Positions 1 to 5,229 of a stretch of 6,041 nt of DNA are shown in pieces (positions within the stretch are counted from its first letter, which is position 1; the number at the start of each line of letters is the position of its first letter). The position numbers were made by a program, and so were the translations under genes. Origin of the DNA: an uncultured Romboutsia sp. (lineage in GTDB: Bacteria > Bacillota > Clostridia > Peptostreptococcales > Peptostreptococcaceae). The notes below the pieces were generated by a model. That model saw only the letters and a list, made by a program, of their open reading frames with translations. It did no database searches and was not told where the DNA came from. Location: assembly GCA_937907205.1 (NCBI GenBank), contig CALESE010000019.1:1-6041 (forward strand), in the 5' to 3' direction.

Positions 1-13
1 AAGAATCTATTTA

Positions 14-31
14 CGAACTTTTTTAAGTTCG
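14..31. repeat. short inverted repeat, 7-bp arms
   Basis: The arms CGAACTT and AAGTTCG are perfectly complementary around a TTTT loop. No T tract follows on either strand, so a terminator role is not well supported. It may be an end of something lying left of the window. The bases from here to about 160 contain no gene I can support. Confidence 0.3.
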
Positions 32-164
32 ACTACTATACAGGCTTTTCTTTTATTAGTTATTCACACCATTTGTTTCTTGTAATTGAAAAAAACATGT
101 TTTAATGGATGTATCATGTGTTAAGCTCACAATTATACTTATTAAATTTGTTTTTGGCAAATAA

Positions 165-193
165 AAAAATATTAGCAAATCGCTAATATTTTT
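165..193 (-). terminator. strong hairpin with T tract (minus-strand reading)
   Basis: A perfect 12-bp stem (165-176 with 182-193) encloses a 5-base loop. Read on the minus strand it is followed by a run of seven T, the form of a Rho-independent terminator; on the plus strand there is only the T run inside the stem. It lies 13 bases after the CCA of the tmRNA-like 3' end at 206-238 on the same strand. It would therefore be the native terminator of that RNA gene if that call is right. Confidence 0.6.
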
Positions 194-205
194 CGTGGAT
201 TTCAA

Positions 206-238
206 TGGTGGAGACGAATCGCAAGGATAATACCCACG
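206..238 (-). other. possible tmRNA (ssrA) 3'-end fragment / attachment site
   Basis: Read on the minus strand this stretch starts CGTGGGT and ends CGTCTCCACCA. These are the two conserved pieces that I recall flanking the T loop at the 3' end of Bacillus-type tmRNA, including the terminal CCA. The middle, ATTATCCTTGCGATT, does not match the usual T arm, so this is not an intact tmRNA end. It is GC-richer than its surroundings and a terminator hairpin follows. The tmRNA 3' end is a well-known integration site for islands and phages, so a hybrid att site is the favoured reading. A chance match or a fragment of another CCA-ending RNA remains possible. Confidence 0.33.
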
Positions 239-272
239 ATTTTTCATTATACTTTTTTGTAATTTTTATGAA

Positions 273-305
273 AATAAAGAAACTAGATAGTCCAACTTCT
301 TTATT
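273..305 (-). terminator. weak hairpin at the end of the recombinase pseudogene
   Basis: AATAAAGAA (273-281) pairs with TTCTTTATT (297-305) across a 15-base loop. It overlaps the stop codon (301-303) of the minus-strand recombinase remnant. The stem is AT-rich and the following T run is interrupted, so termination would be weak. Confidence 0.35.
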
Positions 306-906
306 TATATAACACATCAAATTCATACTTTTTTATCAAGTTATAAAATGTAGTTCTTTTTACACCTAATAGTTGCATTGCTATCTTAGCAGTTATGTCT
401 TTACCTCTCCTCCTATTATATATATCTTCCCAATTAGTAGGTCTAGCAATCCTAAGTATTCCCATATGAACCCCTTCCTTTTTTAATTGCTCTAGTCCTT
501 ATTTTTGCATTTTTTCTCTTAGTTCTAATTCTTGTTGGCTAAGCATAGCGTATAATTCTATTACAATATTATTTATTGCTTCAAGCATTATATTATCTTA
601 TCTATCAACCATTGTTGTAGGTAGATTTAGTGCCTTTAATATTATATATTCTTTTTTGAAGTCTTGTAACTCATAAAGTATCTGTTTTTTATTTCTGACA
701 ACCTATCGAATCCATGCACTATAATAGTATCACCTTCCCCTGCTACTTGTTTTAGTAGTTTATACTGTTGTCTATCAAAATTTTTACCACTTGCTTTATC
801 TATGAATATAAGCTTTTATCAATGCCATATTCTTTTAAAGATTCTAATTGCCTATCCACACTCTGGTCACTGGTGCTCACTCTACAATATCCAAATATTT
901 TTCCAA
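301..906 (-). pseudogene. decayed small serine recombinase (resolvase/invertase family)
   Basis: The minus strand reads, from a TTG at 906 preceded by GGGAGG, a product starting MEKIFGYCRVSTSDQSVDRQ. GYCRVSTSDQ is the N-terminal motif holding the catalytic serine of resolvases and invertases. After a one-base frameshift near 812-818 it continues as IFIDKASGKNFDRQQY and GDTIIVHGFDRLS, typical of the catalytic domain. A second frameshift near 690-697 leads into RNKKQILYELQDF. In-frame TAA stops follow at 598-600 and 499-501. The C-terminus retains a helix-turn-helix, GKDITAKIAMQLLGVKRTTF, before the stop at 301-303. The intact form would be about 200 residues, the normal size for site-specific resolvases rather than large serine integrases. 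At least four lesions make it inactive. It probably belonged to a transposon or plasmid that brought DNA here. Confidence 0.9.
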
Positions 907-966
907 TAGTTCCTCCCTTATTTGCAAACCTTTATCTTTATAAACATATTATTTTTTATATTCATC

Positions 967-996
967 TTGACATCTATACATATATTATTTTACACT
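967..996 (+). promoter_or_regulatory. upstream promoter copy A
   Basis: TTGACA (967-972) is followed after 18 bases by TACACT (991-996), a fair -10 element. The 12-base word GACGTCACATCA begins 9 bases after the -10, at the expected start of transcription. Its layout repeats promoter B almost exactly: both begin ATCTTGAC, and the distance from that word to the operator-like word is 41 bases here and 42 in B. The weaker -10 suggests an older or partly decayed copy. Confidence 0.45.
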
Positions 997-1004
997 TTAT
1001 ATAT

Positions 1005-1016
1005 GACGTCACATCA
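1005..1016 (+). promoter_or_regulatory. operator-like word, copy A (GACGTCACATCA)
   Basis: This is an exact 12-base match to copy B at 1115-1126. With the preceding T it forms the 8-bp palindrome TGACGTCA, followed by a further CA-TCA. It is GC-rich within very AT-rich DNA and sits at the predicted start site of promoter A. Proteins with ribbon-helix-helix domains bind short repeated or palindromic words of this size. The downstream gene encodes such a domain, so autorepression is the natural inference. Confidence 0.45.
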
Positions 1017-1075
1017 TATTTTTTTAATCATAAAACCATCTTAAAAACTAAATTTATTTTTTTTGATGATTAATC

Positions 1076-1105
1076 TTGACTTTTATATATGTCTTGCTCT
1101 ATAAT
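1076..1105 (+). promoter_or_regulatory. promoter B for the RHH-endonuclease gene
   Basis: TTGACT (1076-1081), an 18-base spacer and a perfect TATAAT (1100-1105) make the best plus-strand promoter in the window. Transcription should start near 1112. The transcript would run through about 310 bases of decayed duplicate sequence before the endonuclease start at 1426. The operator-like word at 1115-1126 lies in the initially transcribed region, where bound protein would block initiation. Confidence 0.65.
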
Positions 1106-1114
1106 TTACTTAAC

Positions 1115-1126
1115 GACGTCACATCA
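1115..1126 (+). promoter_or_regulatory. operator-like word, copy B (GACGTCACATCA)
   Basis: The second exact copy of the 12-base word begins 110 bases after the first and 10 bases after the TATAAT of promoter B. It is preceded by C instead of T, so the core palindrome is GACGTC. A third, poor resemblance (AGTGCATCATATT, from about 1395) lies just before the endonuclease ribosome binding site. Confidence 0.5.
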
Positions 1127-1145
1127 GTATAAAACAAGATTTTAT

Positions 1146-1410
1146 TTAACTAACATTAAGGCTTGATTATTTACATTTAAAGTTACTAATTTATATTTCA
1201 AGCTAGTTTATCTAAAATGAATAGTTTAAGGGGTGAAAATTTAATGTCTAATTATAAAAAAGAAATATGCAAAAATAAATGAACTAAATTTACTTCAAGA
1301 TAAAATATTAGAAGATCATATTCTAAATAATATTTTATCTAACGGTAAAATGTATGAAATTTATGTGAGTGCTATTTTACAGTCTAGCCAACACAGTGCA
1401 TCATATTAAT
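1146..1410 (+). pseudogene. decayed, truncated tandem copy of the 5' part of the RHH-endonuclease gene
   Basis: The DNA matches the intact gene downstream. TAACATTAAGGCTTGAT at 1151 parallels TAACATTAAGACTTGAT at 1436, and the region around ATG 1244 parallels the region around internal ATG 1576. Read with one frameshift near 1268, the copy gives KINELNLLQDKILEDH and NNILSNGKMYEI. These align with KIDELKAIQDRIFEDY and NDVLSNSKIYEV of the intact protein. Relative to the intact gene about 47 bases are missing inside the ribbon-helix-helix part and about 8 further on. Resemblance fades after about 1362 and seems to end near 1410, where the intact gene's ribosome binding site begins. The catalytic repeats are absent, so it cannot encode a nuclease. 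It shows an old tandem duplication, or a second related system that was lost. Confidence 0.8.
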
Positions 1411-1411
1411 T

Positions 1412-1419
1412 GAAGGAGG
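1412..1419 (+). promoter_or_regulatory. ribosome binding site fixing the TTG start
   Basis: GAAGGAGG is a near-perfect Shine-Dalgarno sequence with 6 bases to the TTG at 1426. It decides the use of a TTG start and of the N-terminal ribbon-helix-helix domain, since no ATG lies nearby in frame. Confidence 0.8.
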
Positions 1420-1425
1420 TCTACC

Positions 1426-2571
1426 TTGAAAAAAGTAACATTAAGACTTGATGATGATTTACATTCAGAATTATCTGACCATGTTTCAAGTATAGATAGT
1501 AGTATAAATAATTATCTTATAGGTCTTATAGAATCAGACCTATCCAAAATAAAAAATTTAAGAGGTGGAAATTTAATGAATAACTATTTACAAAATAAGG
1601 CTATAAAAGAAAAAATAGATGAGCTAAAAGCAATACAAGATAGAATATTTGAAGATTATGGTGTAAATGATGTTTTATCTAATAGTAAGATATATGAAGT
1701 TTCTACTGCAAACCCACTAGGTCACATATTAATCCCTGGACATAGTGGCTCTAGGGATGCTAGAGATGAAGATGGTAATGAATTTGAATATAAACACTTT
1801 AAAGAGTCAAGTTCTAATCATAGCTGGACATTTAATGATTTCTCTGATACGAACATAGCTAAGTTGCGTGATGCTAAAAGTGTTATATTTGCTCATATAA
1901 ATGATGTAGATTATCCTTATCCAGGAAAATTCGACTGGTATTATGAAGTTCCTGGTCATATGATGTCTGATTATCTTCTTAAGCATACAAAGGCTATAAA
2001 AAACTCTCGAAAAATGATAAATGTCAGCCCTAAACAAATAGAAACAAGACTTGGTTTAAATAAAATATTTGTTCCATCTAATTCTGGTATATATGATAGA
2101 TATTTAGATGATATATATTTAGCTACTAGTCAACTTGAAGAACTGACAGGTGTAAAAAACTTATTAACAAGTAATAAATTTTGGGAGTTAATAGTTTCAT
2201 TAGAGTTAGACCATACTGTAAACCCTGAGCAAGGTGGAAGAGAAGGAGCTCATGATGCATATGATGCTGAAGGCAATCCTTATGAATATAAAGTTTCTAA
2301 AACAACTTCTTGGAATTTCCAAGATATATCTGAAAACGTTTTAAATAAATACTATAACGATAAAGCAATAATATTAGCAGTAGTTGATAAACAAGAAATA
2401 GAAGTAAGAGAGATACACTCTGCTGACCCTAAATATGTAGTTCCATTCCTTCGTAAGAAACTACAAGATAAAATAGATAGATATGTAGCAAAAGGCACTT
2501 CTATAAGAAGACTTCAAGTTTCATTATCTAAAAGTGACTTAGCTTTTATAAAAGCAGAAAGGTTATATTAA
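1426..2571 (+). CDS. RHH-domain fused to tandem PD-(D/E)XK nuclease repeats; putative type II restriction endonuclease
   Basis: The 381-residue product starts at TTG behind a strong ribosome binding site. Residues 2-42 (KKVTLRLDDDLHSEL, then INNYLIGLIESDL) read as a ribbon-helix-helix DNA-binding domain of the CopG/Arc type. Residues 51-80 are a charged helical linker. Two related repeats follow: residues 84-205 with D111, D114, G117, N118 and E121-Y-K123, and residues 247-372 with D277, D280, G283, N284 and E287-Y-K289. Each is followed by SW-x-F-x-D. The D...ExK pattern after a helix carrying an acidic residue (E91, E254) is the PD-(D/E)XK nuclease signature. I do not recognise a named family. 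Opposite it lie two DNA methyltransferases, so I infer a restriction endonuclease in which one chain carries two active sites, suited to an asymmetric site. The RHH part may repress the gene's own promoters. A nuclease of another role, or a regulator with decayed nuclease folds, is less likely because both catalytic motifs are kept. Confidence 0.68.
   Translation: MKKVTLRLDDDLHSELSDHVSSIDSSINNYLIGLIESDLSKIKNLRGGNLMNNYLQNKAIKEKIDELKAIQDRIFEDYGVNDVLSNSKIYEVSTANPLGHILIPGHSGSRDARDEDGNEFEYKHFKESSSNHSWTFNDFSDTNIAKLRDAKSVIFAHINDVDYPYPGKFDWYYEVPGHMMSDYLLKHTKAIKNSRKMINVSPKQIETRLGLNKIFVPSNSGIYDRYLDDIYLATSQLEELTGVKNLLTSNKFWELIVSLELDHTVNPEQGGREGAHDAYDAEGNPYEYKVSKTTSWNFQDISENVLNKYYNDKAIILAVVDKQEIEVREIHSADPKYVVPFLRKKLQDKIDRYVAKGTSIRRLQVSLSKSDLAFIKAERLY
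1561..1568 (+). promoter_or_regulatory. internal ribosome binding site for an alternative ATG start at 1576
   Basis: AGAGGTGG lies 7 bases before an in-frame ATG (codon 51), exactly where the ribbon-helix-helix domain ends. Initiation here would give a 331-residue protein with both nuclease repeats and no DNA-binding domain. The decayed upstream copy keeps the equivalent arrangement (AGGGGTG before ATG 1244), so the signal predates the duplication. It may be a relic of two separate overlapping genes or a working second start. Confidence 0.5.
1675..2541 (+). repeat. internal protein-level duplication of the nuclease domain
   Basis: Codons 84-205 (1675-2040) and 247-372 (2164-2541) encode related domains. 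The clearest match is RDARDEDGNEFEYK against HDAYDAEGNPYEYK, with LSNSKIYE against LTSNKFWE before it and SWTFNDFS against SWNFQDIS after it. The DNA has diverged strongly, so the duplication is ancient and both halves have been kept under selection for the acidic and lysine residues. About 40 residues join the repeats. Confidence 0.75.
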
Positions 2572-2578
2572 CAATAAT

Positions 2579-2610
2579 GGTGTACATAATTATAAAATAT
2601 TATGTACACC
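2579..2610 (+). terminator. perfect 12-bp hairpin after the endonuclease gene
   Basis: GGTGTACATAAT pairs perfectly with ATTATGTACACC around an 8-base loop, starting 7 bases after the stop codon. Only a weak T/A stretch follows. It may be a leaky terminator or an RNA processing or stability element separating the endonuclease from the small gene downstream. A protein-binding palindrome is also possible. Confidence 0.55.
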
Positions 2611-2644
2611 TCTAAATTATAATATTAATTAATGGGGGTAAATT

Positions 2645-2986
2645 ATGAATAATAATATGATTTTAAAATTTGATAAGTTAAAAGAAGTAGAAAGTCAAAA
2701 TAAGGGTAATTTTATTGAGGTAGAAACAACAACTTCAATTATAGCTAATTCTATTACAGTACATAAGAACTGTTCTTCATCAATTATGCATAAAAGTATA
2801 TTTGAAGATACAAAAGAATTTAATTCAATAATAACTAATATAAGTAATGAAATAAAAGCAGTAATAAGTGCACTAGATAATCTAAATATACATAGTACTA
2901 TATTAATAGAAATAAACGATATTTGCCTAGATGCTGATGTAGATCCAAGTGATATATCTGATTTTTATGATGATGACTTGCTATAA
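2645..2986 (+). CDS. small acidic protein of unknown function
   Basis: The ATG at 2645 is preceded by GGGGG at 2634-2638, a good ribosome binding site, and the gene ends shortly before a strong hairpin, so it looks like a real gene. The 113-residue product has no signal peptide, membrane segment or cysteine cluster. The middle is Ile/Ser/Asn-rich (about 45-95), and the last 25 residues are strikingly acidic, ending DISDFYDDDLL. I do not recognise the family. It lies 73 bases downstream of the putative endonuclease on the same strand and could be partly co-transcribed with it across the hairpin at 2579-2610. An accessory or inhibitory role towards the nuclease is only a guess from position and charge. 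Confidence 0.65.
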   Translation: MNNNMILKFDKLKEVESQNKGNFIEVETTTSIIANSITVHKNCSSSIMHKSIFEDTKEFNSIITNISNEIKAVISALDNLNIHSTILIEINDICLDADVDPSDISDFYDDDLL

Positions 2987-3000
2987 ACACTAATATAGTA

Positions 3001-3033
3001 ATAAAGCATCTACAATTATTTTAGATGCTTTAT
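3001..3033 (+). terminator. hairpin terminator after the small acidic gene
   Basis: ATAAAGCATCTA (3001-3012) pairs perfectly with TAGATGCTTTAT (3022-3033) around a 9-base loop, 14 bases after the small gene's stop. The 3' arm ends in TTTAT, giving a modest T-rich tail. The stem core AGCATCTA/TAGATGCT recurs in the hairpin at 3573-3598 next to the methyltransferase end. Confidence 0.65.
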
Positions 3034-3085
3034 CATTAGAGATTGTAAATTTTTTTCTGTAAATAAATTTTCTATGATAATTTTG

Positions 3086-3123
3086 TTAAGGTGTAGATAT
3101 AGTAATAATTATCTATGCCTTAA
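3086..3123. repeat. 14-bp inverted repeat (two G-U pairs as RNA)
   Basis: TTAAGGTGTAGATA (3086-3099) and TATCTATGCCTTAA (3110-3123) can pair along their whole length if two G-U wobbles are allowed on the plus-strand RNA. The loop is 10 bases. No T tract follows. It could be a back-up terminator or an old element end; the sequence alone does not decide. Confidence 0.4.
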
Positions 3124-3202
3124 TTAAATATAAAATCGATTTAATTACATGTCAAATAAACCTCATGAAAAGATATTTTTTGAGCAGTTACTTATATATT
3201 TA

Positions 3203-3515
3203 TTATAGCCTTCCTTCATACATTACAGACAATTTCCCATAAACTTTTCCCCAACTTTGAATGGGGAGAGTCCATTTTTTAATTTCTTCAAACATAGCTA
3301 AATATAAGGCTTTAAGTAATGATACATCATTTGGAAATATACTACGTTGGCGATTTAATCGGAGATAGATACTATCGAGACTTCCAATAGCATTTATTGT
3401 ATATATAACTTTTCTAAGATCTGCTTAAAATTTAAAAATCGAATATATTGCATTCCAGTTAACAGACCAACTTTTCATACCATATGAATAATAACTTTGC
3501 CATTTTTCTGTGATT
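3203..3515 (-). pseudogene. IS256-family transposase, C-terminal remnant
   Basis: The minus strand reads KWQSYYSYGMKSWSVNWNAI, then an in-frame TAA at 3425-3427, then ADLRKVIYTINAIGSLDS, LRLNRQRSIFPNDVSLLKAL, FEEIKKWTLPIQSWGKVYG and KLSVMYEGRL before the stop at 3203-3205. These are the hallmark C-terminal motifs of IS256-family (mutator-type) transposases, especially IYTTNAIESLN and YEGRL. The usual glutamate of NAIES is G here, a change in a highly conserved position. Only about the last 100 of some 390-400 residues remain, and reading upstream of about 3515 meets stops. The element is dead and its ends are not identified. It marks an insertion between the restriction and modification halves of the locus. 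Confidence 0.88.
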
Positions 3516-3572
3516 TAATATTATAATAGAAAGCTGATAAATTTTGTATTTAAAAACTTTTTTCATACACTC

Positions 3573-3598
3573 AGCATCTATATTTTTTTATAGATGCT
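3573..3598 (+). terminator. hairpin between the two convergent units, beside the methyltransferase stop
   Basis: AGCATCTATA (3573-3582) pairs perfectly with TATAGATGCT (3589-3598) around TTTTTT. A T-rich tail follows on the plus strand, so plus-strand termination is best supported. It also lies 10 bases beyond the minus-strand methyltransferase stop and may act for that operon, although the minus-strand tail lacks a T run. Confidence 0.6.
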
Positions 3599-3607
3599 TT
3601 TTATTAA

Positions 3608-5227
3608 TTATATAGTCCATACTCCTCTATCTTTATCCCAATTAAATCTTTGCTCAAATATACTTGTTAAATCTTTATATTTTTTAGAAACTTCTTTTAG
3701 TTTTCCATTTAATATTATATACTCTAATACTCCGTTATCATATAACTCTGGAGTTGATGCATATCCTTTTATTTCTATAATATCTTGTGCAATATTATTT
3801 ATCTTATCTTCTATATTCTCTATTTTATTTATATCATAATTTATATTTAAATCTTTCTTAAAGAAAATTATGCAATCCCCATTTAATGATTTCTTAGGGC
3901 TAAGTATATTTTTAAGAGTATTTTTATTCTTACTTATATGCACTTGTCCCATATATTTCAAATTATTATTAGTCATTATATCTATTATATTATCCCATAC
4001 ATCTAAGTTACTATCATGAAAATACATACACATATATTTGTCTATCTTTAATGCTCTAGATATATTTCTAAATGCTGAATTCATCATATCAAAATATAAT
4101 TCTTTTCCTTTATCCCTAGTTGGAGCACTTGATATAACTATTTCATCTTCTAATTCAAAATTCAAGTCAATAAATGGTTTATACAGCTGCATATACTCTG
4201 AATATATAACTTGTCCCATATATGGTGGATCTGTTATTACCAAGTCCACAGATTCATTAGGTATAACATCATCTTTTATATTTTGAATACCTTCTTTTAT
4301 CAGTATAAATTTACCAGTATCTAAGTTTTGGATTAAGTTTACTTTTTCTCTATCTTCATATAAATATTTAGATGCTAGATTTAATGCTTTAATAGTTTTC
4401 TTACTATTCTTTATGAATAATTCTGCTACATTTTTTTCAACGCAATCTTTTTTGGGGATCCATAAAGGCCACTGAGAATTAGAATGTGTGTCTGTAATCT
4501 TACTTAAATGTAAAATAGATAATAAAATATACTTCATAGGCTCATAAGATTCCGTATCTCTATATTCATCTATATATCCTAATATTTTATCTAATACTAT
4601 TAAATTTCTATTTGTAAAAATAGTTCTTACTGTATCACCTTCACCAACTGCAAGTCTAGAGTTCGCTATAAATTTAAAAATATCTATATTATTTAATTCT
4701 TCATCAACAAAGAATTTAGACATTTCGGTTTCATTTAGTTCACCCTTAAAGGTATTCTTACATACCTTACATTTATAATGTATAGACTTTAACTCACACT
4801 GTGCATTCCTATCTACCTTATCGAATATAGTCTTTGATATAATAACTATTTCCCCACATTCACTACATTTTGTTGAATAATAAGTTGATAATTTGCTTAC
4901 TTTATTATTTAGTTCTCTAATGTCTTTCTCTATTTTAGATACATTATACTTTTCTAATAATGTTTTTACTATAAATATAGGTACGTCATTTATATCACAA
5001 CCAATAGCATTTCTTCTATATTCTTTTTTTAAAGCCTCTATAACAGTAACTCCAGAACCCATAAATGGATCAAAGATTATATCACCTTCTTCACTTAAAG
5101 ATTCAATAATTGCATCACATATATTAAATGGTTTTTGTGACCAATATAAGTTAGAAGAGTATATATCATTTTTATTAGTCGCTTCTATATTAGCTATTAT
5201 CTCTTTTAAATTATTAATATTATTCAT
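3608..5227 (-). CDS. DNA amino-methyltransferase (N6-adenine or N4-cytosine) with zinc-binding insert
   Basis: The 539-residue product carries the S-adenosylmethionine-binding motif FDPFMGSG at 52-59, preceded by YWSQKPF and followed by IGCDIN, and the catalytic motif TDPPY at 332-336. This is the N6_N4 methyltransferase type that modifies the exocyclic amino group of adenine or cytosine; which base cannot be read from the motif. Between the two motifs lie CSEC (121-124) and CKVC (153-156), a four-cysteine zinc-ribbon-like insert. The 270 residues between motifs I and IV probably include the target-recognition region. The ATG start overlaps the end of the upstream methyltransferase region: its ribosome binding site AAGGAG is formed by that gene's last codons, so translation is probably coupled. 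It is the modification partner for one strand or half-site of an asymmetric target. It looks intact. Confidence 0.88.
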   Translation of the reverse strand: MNNINNLKEIIANIEATNKNDIYSSNLYWSQKPFNICDAIIESLSEEGDIIFDPFMGSGVTVIEALKKEYRRNAIGCDINDVPIFIVKTLLEKYNVSKIEKDIRELNNKVSKLSTYYSTKCSECGEIVIISKTIFDKVDRNAQCELKSIHYKCKVCKNTFKGELNETEMSKFFVDEELNNIDIFKFIANSRLAVGEGDTVRTIFTNRNLIVLDKILGYIDEYRDTESYEPMKYILLSILHLSKITDTHSNSQWPLWIPKKDCVEKNVAELFIKNSKKTIKALNLASKYLYEDREKVNLIQNLDTGKFILIKEGIQNIKDDVIPNESVDLVITDPPYMGQVIYSEYMQLYKPFIDLNFELEDEIVISSAPTRDKGKELYFDMMNSAFRNISRALKIDKYMCMYFHDSNLDVWDNIIDIMTNNNLKYMGQVHISKNKNTLKNILSPKKSLNGDCIIFFKKDLNINYDINKIENIEDKINNIAQDIIEIKGYASTPELYDNGVLEYIILNGKLKEVSKKYKDLTSIFEQRFNWDKDRGVWTI

Positions 5228-5229
5228 AT

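Larger units (their letters stand above)
2987..3607. other. gene-poor interval between convergent transcription units
   Basis: These 621 bases separate the plus-strand endonuclease/small-protein unit from the minus-strand methyltransferase unit. They hold three hairpins and a transposase remnant, each listed separately. No intact gene is visible. The bases 3124-3202 show nothing I can name; they may contain one end of the decayed insertion sequence. Confidence 0.6.

Noticed and set aside
92..103. AAAACATGTTTT palindrome
   Set aside because: It is a short AT-rich palindrome with no T tract, neighbouring gene or second copy, and is expected by chance in such DNA.
56..247. Minus-strand 63-codon reading frame across the hairpin and tmRNA-like stretch
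   Set aside because: It runs through a strong terminator hairpin and RNA-like sequence, lacks a convincing ribosome binding site and shows no recognisable domain.
768..1073. Plus-strand 101-codon reading frame
   Set aside because: It lies opposite the start of the recombinase remnant and runs through promoter A. Its Phe/Ile/Tyr-rich composition is what AT-rich non-coding DNA gives.
1395..1408. Third operator copy just before the endonuclease ribosome binding site
   Set aside because: Only CATCATATT and scattered bases match copy A; the GACGTC core is absent, and the stretch can equally be aligned to the coding part of the duplicated gene.
1807..2037. Minus-strand 76-codon reading frame inside the endonuclease gene
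   Set aside because: It is antisense to a gene with clear domains and has no domain evidence of its own.
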